From Capilliphycus robustus (GTDB lineage Bacteria > Cyanobacteriota > Cyanobacteriia > Cyanobacteriales > Microcoleaceae), in the NCBI RefSeq assembly GCF_034932365.1, contig NZ_JAYGHR010000081.1:14511-78510 (forward strand): a DNA stretch of 64,000 nucleotides, written 5' to 3'. The notes beneath the pieces are model-generated. The model saw only the letters and a program-made list of their open reading frames with translations, was not told the DNA's origin and made no database searches. Of this stretch, positions 15,880 through 24,500 are shown one piece after another. A program made the position numbers and the translations under genes. Every line of letters starts with the position of its first letter. Position 1 is the stretch's first letter.

Positions 15880-18618
15880 TTAGGAATTGGACTGAAGTTG
15901 TTGTAAGCGATCGCGTAAAATCTCGGCTTGTTTTTCGGCTTCTGCTAACGCATCTCTGGCTGTTTGCACAACTTCTGGGTCAGCTTTATCGACAAAATTC
16001 CGATTACTTAACCGCCGAGAAATTGATTCGATTTCCTTCTGGACTTTCTCTAATTTTTTCTCGGTTCGTTGTTGTAAACCCGCAAGATCAACCACACCCG
16101 CCAACGGTATTAACGCTTGAACCGTACCAATTACACCCGCGATGGTTTGACCTAAATCTTCGGGTAAAGTCTCAGTAATATTCAAGGTTTCAATCTTCAC
16201 TAAATCTTTGAGATAGTCTTCCCCTTTTGTGAGGATATCCCGTTCTTTTGCATTTTCACTTTGCAGAATTGCGGTAACTTTTACTTTCGGTTTAATATCT
16301 GCATCCGCCCGCAGGTTTCTTAACGTCCGAATAGTTCCAAAAATTAACTCGAATTCGGTTTCTAGTTCCTCATTAATTAACCCTGTTTCTAACTGTGGAT
16401 AAGACTGAACCGCTAAACAATCTTCTTCGCCCGTTTGGGTTAACGTATGCCAAATTTCCTCGGTAATATGAGGCATAAACGGATGCAACAGCTTCAGAAT
16501 TCCTTCTAAAACGTATGCTAATGTTTGTTGGGCGACTTGTTTTGAGGCTGTATTTTCACCTTGTAAACGGGGTTTAACCAGTTCAATATACCAGTCACAA
16601 AAATCACCCCAGATGAACTCATATTGTTCTCGGGCTGCTTCTCCTAAGCCGTAACTTTCCAGATAATCACAGGTTTGTTTAACGGTTTTATGGAAGCGAG
16701 ACAATATCCATTTATCGCACAATTCTAACTTTTCGTTATCCGGTTGTCCCAACTGTTGAGGGCTTTTTCCCTCTAAATTCATCATCACAAACCGAGACGC
16801 ATTCCAAATTTTATTGGTAAAGTTGCGGGAGGTTTCAACAGAACCCGATTCATCTTTTTCGCGGTCATATTCTAGACGAATATCCTGACCCGCCCCCATG
16901 ACTTCTCGAATTAAAGTATATCGAACCGCATCGGTTCCATACTTATTAATCAGCAATAACGGGTCAATACCATTTCCGGCAGTTTTTGACATTTTCTTGC
17001 CGTTTTCATCGAGAATTAACCCGTGAATATAAACGGTTTTAAAGGGCATTTTATCCATAAAATATCCCGCCATCATCGTCATCCGGGCGACCCAGAAGAA
17101 GATAATATCAAAGCCTGTTGATAGGGTATTTGTCGGGAAATAGGTTGCTAAATCTGCCGTTTCTTCGGGCCATCCTAACGTTGAAAACGGCCATAAACCG
17201 GATGAAAACCAAGTATCTAATACATCGGGTTCTTGTTGCAATTTAACGTCTTTGCCAAATTTTTCAGTAGCTTTTTTAACGGCTTCTTCTTCGGTTTTGG
17301 CGACAACAAACGGCGTATTGTCGGTAATTTCTCCGTCTGTTTCGCTAACAGCATACCAAGCGGGAATTTGATGTCCCCACCACAGTTGTCGAGAAATACA
17401 CCAATCTTCTAATTTTACCAACCAATCTCGATAAACTTTCATCCAACGTTCGGGTGCAAAAGCGGGAGAATCTTCGTTATCGAGACAATTTAACGCCTTA
17501 TCAGCTAACGGTCTAATTTTCACAAACCACTGAGTTGATAATAGCGGTTCGATAGGAACTTTTCCGCGATCGCTATAGGGAACACTATGTTTATAGTCTT
17601 CTATTTTAACTAAAAATCCCTCTTTTTCCAACTGTTTAACCACATTTTTTCGGGCGACAAATCGATCTTCTCCTTCAAAGCTTCCCGCATTTTCATTCAA
17701 CGAACCATTTTTATTTAAAATATTAATCATCGGCAGTTGATGACGTTGACCCATTTGAAAATCGTTCGGGTCGTGGGCGGGTGTTACTTTGACACAACCC
17801 GTTCCAAATTCTGGGTCAACAAATTCATCGGCGATAATCGGAATTTCCCGGTTCATAATCGGTAATGTTACCGTTTTTCCGATTAAATGTTTGTAGCGAG
17901 GATCATTGGGATTGACTGCAACTGCGGTATCGCCTAACATGGTTTCAGGGCGAGTTGTGGCGACTTCTACATAACCATTCCCTTCAGTTAAAGGATAACG
18001 AAAATGCCACAAATTCCCCTGAACTTCTTTATTTTCAACCTCAACATCTGACACCGCAGATTCACTCGCAGGACACCAATTTACCATGTATTGACCGCGA
18101 TAAATTAGCCCGTCTTCATACAACCGAACAAAGGCTTCAATTACTGCATTGGCTAACCCAACATCGAGGGTAAAACGTTCTCTCGTCCAGTCAGCAGAAA
18201 TTCCTAAACGTCGCAGTTGTCCTGTAATTGTACCGCTTGATTGTTCTTTCCATTCCCAAGCCCGTTCAAGAAATTTTTCTCGTCCTAAATCAAAGCGAGT
18301 TTTTCCTTCTTGTTTGAGTTGTCGTTCAATAACACTATGAACCGCAATACTCGCATGGTCAGTTCCGGGAAGATAAAGCGTATTATAGCCTTTCATCCGA
18401 TGATAACGAATGAGGGTATCAATCAAGGAATTATTGAAAGCGTGACCCATGTGCAGGCTTCCCGTGACGTTGGGGGGCGGAATCATAATACAATAGGGTG
18501 AGCCGGGATGGTTGGGGTCGGCTTTGAAGGTTTGTTTCTCCTCCCAGTAGGTTTGCCATTTGGCTTCGGTGGTAAACGGGTCGTATTTGCTGGGAAGGTT
18601 AGGGATAGTTGAGGTCAT
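15880..18618 (-). CDS. valS: Valyl-tRNA synthetase
   Basis: This enzyme charges tRNA-Val and edits mischarged threonine. The class I signatures are PPPNVTGSLHMGHAF (HIGH type) and GKKMSKTAGNGIDP (KMSKS type, with Thr). The C-terminus ends in the coiled-coil tRNA-binding arm typical of ValRS. The ATG at 18618 (MTSTIPNLPSKYDPF) is preferred over one 15 codons upstream because conservation starts there, giving 912 residues. The stop lies inside the 38-bp repeat array. Monocistronic. Confidence 0.96.
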   Translation of the reverse strand: MTSTIPNLPSKYDPFTTEAKWQTYWEEKQTFKADPNHPGSPYCIMIPPPNVTGSLHMGHAFNNSLIDTLIRYHRMKGYNTLYLPGTDHASIAVHSVIERQLKQEGKTRFDLGREKFLERAWEWKEQSSGTITGQLRRLGISADWTRERFTLDVGLANAVIEAFVRLYEDGLIYRGQYMVNWCPASESAVSDVEVENKEVQGNLWHFRYPLTEGNGYVEVATTRPETMLGDTAVAVNPNDPRYKHLIGKTVTLPIMNREIPIIADEFVDPEFGTGCVKVTPAHDPNDFQMGQRHQLPMINILNKNGSLNENAGSFEGEDRFVARKNVVKQLEKEGFLVKIEDYKHSVPYSDRGKVPIEPLLSTQWFVKIRPLADKALNCLDNEDSPAFAPERWMKVYRDWLVKLEDWCISRQLWWGHQIPAWYAVSETDGEITDNTPFVVAKTEEEAVKKATEKFGKDVKLQQEPDVLDTWFSSGLWPFSTLGWPEETADLATYFPTNTLSTGFDIIFFWVARMTMMAGYFMDKMPFKTVYIHGLILDENGKKMSKTAGNGIDPLLLINKYGTDAVRYTLIREVMGAGQDIRLEYDREKDESGSVETSRNFTNKIWNASRFVMMNLEGKSPQQLGQPDNEKLELCDKWILSRFHKTVKQTCDYLESYGLGEAAREQYEFIWGDFCDWYIELVKPRLQGENTASKQVAQQTLAYVLEGILKLLHPFMPHITEEIWHTLTQTGEEDCLAVQSYPQLETGLINEELETEFELIFGTIRTLRNLRADADIKPKVKVTAILQSENAKERDILTKGEDYLKDLVKIETLNITETLPEDLGQTIAGVIGTVQALIPLAGVVDLAGLQQRTEKKLEKVQKEIESISRRLSNRNFVDKADPEVVQTARDALAEAEKQAEILRDRLQQLQSNS

Positions 18619-18759
18619 GGGCGATAATTGCAGACAATGTGAGCGTTTTGATGCTCTTAACATTTTGCCACAAAGCCAGAAGACCTAGAAACTTAATCTC
18701 GAACTTCTCAACTTTTACGGAAATTTCTACCAACAAAAAACAAACTCCCTGGGTTAGAG

Positions 18760-18939
18760 GGAGATAAGCGTTTGATGGGGTTTTGTTTTAATAATCCTCA
18801 AGTGGTTTGACAAGCTTTAGAAACGGTTGAAAAAGACGTTAAAATTGTGATTGATCAGTACAAAAGGATTTATATTCCGAGCGATGTTACTAATACTGCA
18901 ACGTTTGTTCGCTCTGTTTCTCGGTTGTCAAAAATCAGA
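18760..18939 (+). other. Coding-like remnant in the valS upstream gap
   Basis: The 321-base gap between valS and the next minus-strand gene holds a plus-strand stretch that reads QALETVEKDVKIVIDQYKRI in one frame (from about 18810) with a stop just ahead and no start codon. It looks like decayed protein-coding DNA, but I do not recognise a family. Nothing else is seen in the gap. Confidence 0.25.
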
Positions 18940-19299
18940 CTACTGCTCATAATATTCGTAAGTGTCGCCATCGCACACACTCACACCGGATTGAATTAAA
19001 GCCCCTTCTCCGACTGTTCCCTCGGCATTTGGCCCTAAAACGCCCATGAAGTCGTACAGACAATCTCCGCGACCATCATCAATTACAATAGTGACTGATT
19101 CTCCAGGTCCAAGAACGTCACTACCTAAAATATCTTCTTCCCAGTCCTCAACTTGAGGGGGTGAAGCGTAGAACTCTTGTAAATTGCGACTGGTACGATT
19201 AACTAAGGTAAAGCTAACACTTTCAGTTTCGGCTTGAGCTTGCGTAGCGAACAGACCTATGATTAAGACTAACCCAAACACTACCCTTGATTTCAACAT
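18940..19299 (-). CDS. Secreted small protein of unknown function
   Basis: With the ATG at 19299 the 119-residue protein starts with a signal peptide (MLKSRVVFGLVLIIGLFATQ) ending in AQAE. The mature part SFTLVNRTSRNLQEFYASPP..EDILG..LGPGESVTI..DGRGDCLYDF matches a cyanobacterial secreted family whose members often occur as small stand-alone proteins of about 110 residues. Its two cysteines (in GDCLYDF and SVCDGD) may form a disulphide in the periplasm. An upstream in-frame ATG at 19353 is rejected because it would put 18 residues ahead of the signal peptide. Function unknown. Confidence 0.7.
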   Translation of the reverse strand: MLKSRVVFGLVLIIGLFATQAQAETESVSFTLVNRTSRNLQEFYASPPQVEDWEEDILGSDVLGPGESVTIVIDDGRGDCLYDFMGVLGPNAEGTVGEGALIQSGVSVCDGDTYEYYEQ

Positions 19300-19511
19300 T
19301 GCTATTGCCCTGCTGTGCTTTATTAATTCGAGTCTACTGCTACCCACCCTCAAGTCGCATCAGGACATTTACGGAATTCTGTTGATGTCTCACTGTCTCG
19401 AAAATCCGTAATTTCACGTAAATAGATGACAGGTATCGGGAGGTGGGGTTCCGGGGAAGACCTGATGAAGAAATAAGTAAATTTACCTCTCCACAGTTGA
19501 ACAAGAATAGT

Positions 19512-19517
19512 TATAAT
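19512..19517 (+). promoter_or_regulatory. Candidate -10 box for the structured RNA
   Basis: A perfect TATAAT sits at 19512-19517, about 330 bases ahead of a strong terminator. No convincing -35 element at the right spacing is seen; TTGAAC at 19497-19502 is too close. Confidence 0.35.
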
Positions 19518-19523
19518 AGTGAA

Positions 19524-19850
19524 CAGGTTCTGCTGCGGCGTTGGTGACTGCCTTTATGTTTTTTTGATCTGTAAATCTCAATATTCGGGAACCAGAGAAA
19601 CTTTGAGTGGCAGTATACCGGACTTAGCATCCGGAAACTTCAAGCTCAACAAAGGTACCCACTTTAAAAAAGTATATTGAGGTCAAAAACTGGGGTAAAA
19701 CGGCGCTGCGGTAAGCCTACATCTGAACGATACAAGTGTGTTCTCCAGTTTGTCCTGTGTGAACACCAAGATGTTTGTAGGGTTTTTGAGAATTTTCAAG
19801 TTTGGGAGGATTTAAGCCAGTCCGATGCTAAGATTGGCTTAAATTTTTTT
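19524..19850 (+). ncRNA. Unassigned structured RNA candidate
   Basis: The 510-base stretch before the GDSL gene has no convincing reading frame but much pairing potential: ACTGCC (19547-19552) with GGCAGT (19609-19614), the hairpin CCGGA..TCCGG (19618-19634), GTGTTC with GAACAC (about 19738-19766), and a textbook terminator at 19810-19850. With the TATAAT at 19512 this would be a roughly 330-base transcript. It does not match tmRNA, RNase P RNA, SRP RNA or a riboswitch I recognise, and it lacks the rod shape of 6S RNA. It could also be the leader of the GDSL gene, but the terminator stands just before that start. Confidence 0.4.
19810..19850 (+). terminator. Strong rho-independent terminator
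   Basis: The stem ATTTAAGCCA (19810-19819) pairs perfectly with TGGCTTAAAT (19835-19844), followed by a run of T. It ends only 14 bases before the GDSL hydrolase ATG, so it either ends an independent RNA or attenuates the gene. Confidence 0.8.
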
Positions 19851-19863
19851 ACTTTTTAGTCTT

Positions 19864-20829
19864 ATGTCTGTGCCTAAAACGGGTTTAGAAATGTTCCAGC
19901 AACGGCTTGTCGCTCTCTATAACAAGCAAATATACACCCGTTTACCAACTCCTGCTTTTACTCCCCTTTCTCGGGACTGGATACAGATTTTTCACGATGA
20001 AGCTCAGTTAATGAAACAAGTCATTGCTTCTCAATCTAATTCTACACGTTTGGGGGTTTTATTGGGGGATTCTCTAAGTATGTGGTTTCCCGCTTCTTTG
20101 CTTCCTGAAGGAAGATTTTGGCTAAATCAAGGGATTTCTGGAGATACAACCGGAGGAATTTGTAAACGGTTGTTTGCTTTAGATGCGGTTAAACCGGATG
20201 CAATTTATATTCTCGCTGGAATTAACGATTTAAAGTTAAAAACGCCGCTCAAGATTATTATAACAAACTATCGCCGCATTTTGCAAGATTTACAACAAAA
20301 ACATCCGAATTGTCAGCTTTTTGTTCAATCTTTATTTCCGACTGCATTACCCAGTCAGTTTTTATCTTTTACCCTTCCCAATTCTCAAATTCTGCAACTC
20401 AACCAAGAACTGAAAATACTCGCTCAACAAGCAGGTGCTATTTATCTCGATTTTCATTCTCGCTTTAGCGATCATTCAGGTAATTTGCAGTCAAAATTCA
20501 CAACAGATGGATTACATTTAAGTCTGGTTGGTTATCAAGTGTGGCAATTTGCTTTATCTCAAAGCGAATCTCGTTTGGCAAAAAAAAGAGATGAAAAGTA
20601 TCAGAAATGGCTGCTATCTTCGCCCGAATTTAAGTTAAATGGAAAGTCCTATCGTTGGATTTCCTACAGCGTTAAACCGCGAGATACTTTAAAAACGATT
20701 GCTCTGGAAGTCTTTGGAACGGATGAATTTGACTACTGTGATTTGATTGCCATCCGAAATCAGCTCATTTCTGAATCGGTTCAAGACTATCAACGGCTTG
20801 AAATTCCTGTGATTCAATCCCCTGATTAA
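19864..20829 (+). CDS. GDSL/SGNH-family hydrolase with C-terminal LysM-like segment
   Basis: The 321-residue protein shows the SGNH blocks: block I LLGDSLSMWFP (nucleophile Ser), block II NQGISGDTTGG, block III LAGINDLK (Asn) and block V DGLHLSLVGY (Asp and His). It should hydrolyse an ester, perhaps on lipids, polysaccharide acetyl groups or thioesters; the substrate is not readable. There is no signal peptide. Residues about 265-318 (YSVKPRDTLKTIALEVFG..YCDLIAIRNQL) look like a LysM-type fold, suggesting sugar or envelope contact. The ATG stands 14 bases behind a strong terminator. Confidence 0.8.
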   Translation: MSVPKTGLEMFQQRLVALYNKQIYTRLPTPAFTPLSRDWIQIFHDEAQLMKQVIASQSNSTRLGVLLGDSLSMWFPASLLPEGRFWLNQGISGDTTGGICKRLFALDAVKPDAIYILAGINDLKLKTPLKIIITNYRRILQDLQQKHPNCQLFVQSLFPTALPSQFLSFTLPNSQILQLNQELKILAQQAGAIYLDFHSRFSDHSGNLQSKFTTDGLHLSLVGYQVWQFALSQSESRLAKKRDEKYQKWLLSSPEFKLNGKSYRWISYSVKPRDTLKTIALEVFGTDEFDYCDLIAIRNQLISESVQDYQRLEIPVIQSPD

Positions 20830-20853
20830 ACCGACCAAAAATCTAAATAAGTA

Positions 20854-20901
20854 AAAGCAGACTCTCTACTGAATGTGAACTTCGAGTTTCTAGTCTGCTT
20901 T
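20854..20901. terminator. Bidirectional terminator hairpin between convergent genes
   Basis: AAAGCAGACT (20854-20863) pairs with AGTCTGCTTT (20892-20901) between the ends of the GDSL gene and the small minus-strand gene. The T/A-rich edges could serve both directions, although the U-tracts are short. Confidence 0.55.
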
Positions 20902-20924
20902 GATCACAACTTTTAAGGATTAAT

Positions 20925-21146
20925 CTATAGAGACATGGGATTGGCTTGTCGAGAAGCCATTTTTTCAAAATAAGCTTGAGTTTGTTGTAACATTTGCTCG
21001 CGACTATCTTTACCTTCTTGAGTCAAAGCGGGAACCAAGTTACGAGCCTGCAACGTCATGTGAAGTTGAAGGTCAGCCACATACTCGCTGACATCGTGAT
21101 GCAGTGAACAAGACGGATATTGTGTCATCTGTGAATGTGAATTCAA
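20925..21146 (-). CDS. Small conserved-looking protein, function unknown
   Basis: A TTG at 21144-21146 lies 6-7 bases behind AGGAGA on the minus strand and gives 73 residues beginning MNSHSQMTQYPSC; the alternative ATG at 21128 lacks a ribosome site, and the longer frame to 21203 lacks support. The body is helical (QARNLVPALTQEGKDSREQM and QQTQAYFEKMASRQ) with two histidines near the front (SLHHDVSEYV). I do not recognise a named family. No membrane or export signals. Confidence 0.5.
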   Translation of the reverse strand: MNSHSQMTQYPSCSLHHDVSEYVADLQLHMTLQARNLVPALTQEGKDSREQMLQQTQAYFEKMASRQANPMSL

Positions 21147-21560
21147 AGTGTTCTCCTGGTGGTAAGTCAACTGCAATCGGTAAACACCTCTAGACAGTAT
21201 CATGCAGAACAGGCTTTCTCGTCAAACGCTTAACGATCTGTAATCCTGAGTCCCAAAGTCGTTTATACTCTGTTACATTTCACTTGGCGACCCTAAACGA
21301 GAACCTGATCAACAGAAGACCTACTGGGAATTGCTTTTGGTTGAAAAAATGTTAATAGCCTAGCCCATAGTGGGTAAGCTAAAACAGATTTGAAACCACC
21401 TGATGTGTATTCCCTTAAAGATGCAACAGTCAAGTCCTAGCAAGGGTTTGGGATTCTCCCTTCACCTCCGTTAGACTTCTGCTTGATTGTGTTCATTTTT
21501 ACAATGATCCTTCACAGTATTCACATTTGAACTGTCCACCTGTTCACGAACACGAGTGTT
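21147..21560. other. Gene-free 414-base stretch ahead of the RTX protein
   Basis: The gap between the divergent small gene and the large surface protein contains no convincing open frame, repeat or RNA. It must carry the promoter of the surface protein gene; no clear boxes stand out, and no good ribosome site precedes the ATG at 21561. Confidence 0.4.
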
Positions 21561-24500
21561 ATGGCTAATATTATCGGTGCTGAAGATCCAGATTTACTTG
21601 AGGGAACACTTGAGGCTGACCTCATTCAAGGACTAGCAGGGGATGATACCCTGATTGGTTTCCTGGGTAATGATACGCTACAAGGAAACTCAGACAATGA
21701 CTCGATTCTCGGAAGTCGAGACGATGATCTATTGCAAGGGGACGAGGGAAACGACTCTCTATTCGGCGAATTTGGGAATGATACCGTTGAAGGCGGCTTA
21801 GGAGACGACTTTTTATTCGGTAACGAAGGGGATGACTTCATCAGTGATATTGGCGGAAGCGATACCCTCTATGGCGGTCAAGGCAATGATACGCTTGTTA
21901 ACTTAGAAGGCAATGACCAACTATTTGGCGATCTCGATAATGATATCCTCTACACAGGCTTAGGCTTAAACACCCTCACCGGAGGAGCGGGAGCAGACTT
22001 ATTTGTGATTGGTCGCTCACTCAATGGCGGCTTAACAGATATTATTACTGATTTTCGAGCCGGATTTGATTTAATTGCCTTAACAGATGATTTAGAATTT
22101 GAAGATTTAGAATTCGTTCAAACCGGAAACGATACAACGATTATTGATCGCGAAAGTCGGGAAGAATTGGCGATTTTACAAGCCACTCAACGCAATACTC
22201 TGATTCGCTCGAACTTTACCAAATCCATCTCGACAATTACTTCTGTCGTGGAGTTTAGTGAACAATCCATTCAAATTCGAGAAAATCAAACTTCTGCTTT
22301 TGTAGAAATCGGCATTCAACGCACAGGTTCTCCCCTCAACACCGTTGGCGGAAAATTGTTGTTATCAGAAGCGAGTTCTTCGTCCGATGATTTAGACTTG
22401 TCCCCTGAAGGAATTGAAGTTATTTTTGCTCCCTTTGAAACCTTCAAACGAGTAACTATTCCTATTAATAACGATGATCAATTTGAAGGAGATGAATCGA
22501 TTAGTTTGCGGTTAACTGATCCGATTGGCGGCGCCACTATTGGGGAACAGAGCGAATTAGTGGTTAATATTGAAGATGATGAGCGACCCCCTACGCCGAC
22601 TCCGACACCCACCCCCACACCCGACGACGATACACTGATTATTCCTCCCACTCCGCCGATTACTGCCTCAACGGTTTCGGTTTCCGTATCACCGACAAAC
22701 GTTCCAGAAGATCAAGGTCAGGGATTAGTTTACACTTTTAGCCGTTCTAGTGGTTCTCTGTTAACAGGGATTATTGTTGATTTTGCGATCGCAGCAAGTG
22801 CTGAGTTAGGAACAGATTATACCGTAACGGGAGCCTTAGAATTTTCCGACGGAGAGGGAACTGTTGTTTTTGCACCGAATGAATCTACAACTCAAATAAC
22901 TCTCACTCCTGTTGCCAATGATATCTTTGAAGCGGATAAAACGATTGAATTAACGATCGCAGAATCGGGAACTTTGTATGAAGCTGATCCAGCACGTCAG
23001 TCCGCCACAGCTACGATTGTCAACGACGATGATCCCCCCGATCCCCCTGTTTACGACTTTAGCAAAGCCGAATTTATTGGGGTTGAAGGCGATCCCGACA
23101 ATCGGCAACAAGTTGAAATTATTGTGAGTCGCTCGGCGGATGTCGATTTAGAGTCACAAGTTGATATTATTTTAACCGATGGAACAGCGATTGAGGGAAC
23201 TGATTATAACAGTCCGCCTCAGCCCACTCCCCTGATCTTTTTACCTGGAGAAACCGAAAAATCGGTATTCGTTGATCTGATTCCCAATACAGAGGAACAA
23301 CCCTCAAGAAGCCTAAATCTCAGCTTTGATAACTTCCAAATTATTGCAGATGGTAATCCGATTATCGGTGGACAAGCAGGTGTCAATAACCCAGCCGCCA
23401 CAATCACAATTAACGACGATGACGGTGCCACAACCTACGAGTTTAACAACTCCTTGTTTACAACCTCCGAAGGCGATGTTTTAAACACTGTTGATGATGT
23501 CGTTGAAATCATTCGGACAGGACGCCTTGATCCTTCTTCGGTGACGGTAAACTTGCAGGGAATTAATAACGCTTTACCGGGTGTTGACTTTGCCCCAGGG
23601 CCAATTACAGTTGATTTTGCAGCGAATCAAACCATTGCAACAGTTCCCATTGAGATCATCGGAAATGTGATTCCGCAGCCGAATAAAACGGTCAGGTTAT
23701 CGTTAGCCCCTTCTACCGGACAACAGGTTGGGACGGAAAATCCGACGGCTAATTTAATTATTGTTGATGATGACGATATTCCCACCTACGACTTTACCAC
23801 CAGTCAGTATACAGCCAGTGAAGATGACGGGATAACAGAAGTCGTAACTGTTCTTCGCAGTGGAAATGCCGAGGCGGCGTCCTCGGTAGATGTGGTTCTG
23901 ACAACGGCAGCATCAGACGGCGCTATACCTGGAGAAGATATTACACCCGAACGAGTTACCGTGAATTTTGCGATCGGTGAAACCACTCAAACAATACCTC
24001 TAGAAATCATAGACGATACGATAGAAGAAGAAGCCGAAGCGGTGAATTTACGCTTTGAAAACTTTGCGCCCCTGGGAAAAACAGGTAACACGTTCCCGAC
24101 TGCGAATTTATCGATTTTAGATAATGATTCGCCTCCAGTTTACAATTTTTCTTTGGCGAATTTCAGCACCGTTGAAGGTAACAGTATTAATTCAACAACT
24201 GTCGTTGAAGTCTCTCGTTCCGGGGAAACCACTAATGCTTCTCGGGTGGATGTGGTTCTGACTCAGCAAACTGCCGAAGCGGGTACTGATTATGTAAACA
24301 GCCCGATTACGATTGAGTTTGCTCCGGGTGAAACGAGCCAAATTGTACCGATTCAAATTTTAGGTGATGATCGCGTCGAAAGTGATGAAACGCTGGGATT
24401 GAGTTTTGACAATTTCATCATTATTGGTAACAATGGTCAGGCTATTGAGGGCGGACGGGCTGGAACATCGCAACCGCAGTCAGTTTTAACAATAGAAAAT

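Noticed and set aside
19524..19850. Identification of the structured RNA as 6S RNA, tmRNA or RNase P RNA
   Set aside because: The 5' and 3' parts do not pair into the long rod of 6S RNA; tmRNA tag and tRNA-like ends and the RNase P core motifs are missing. It is left unassigned.
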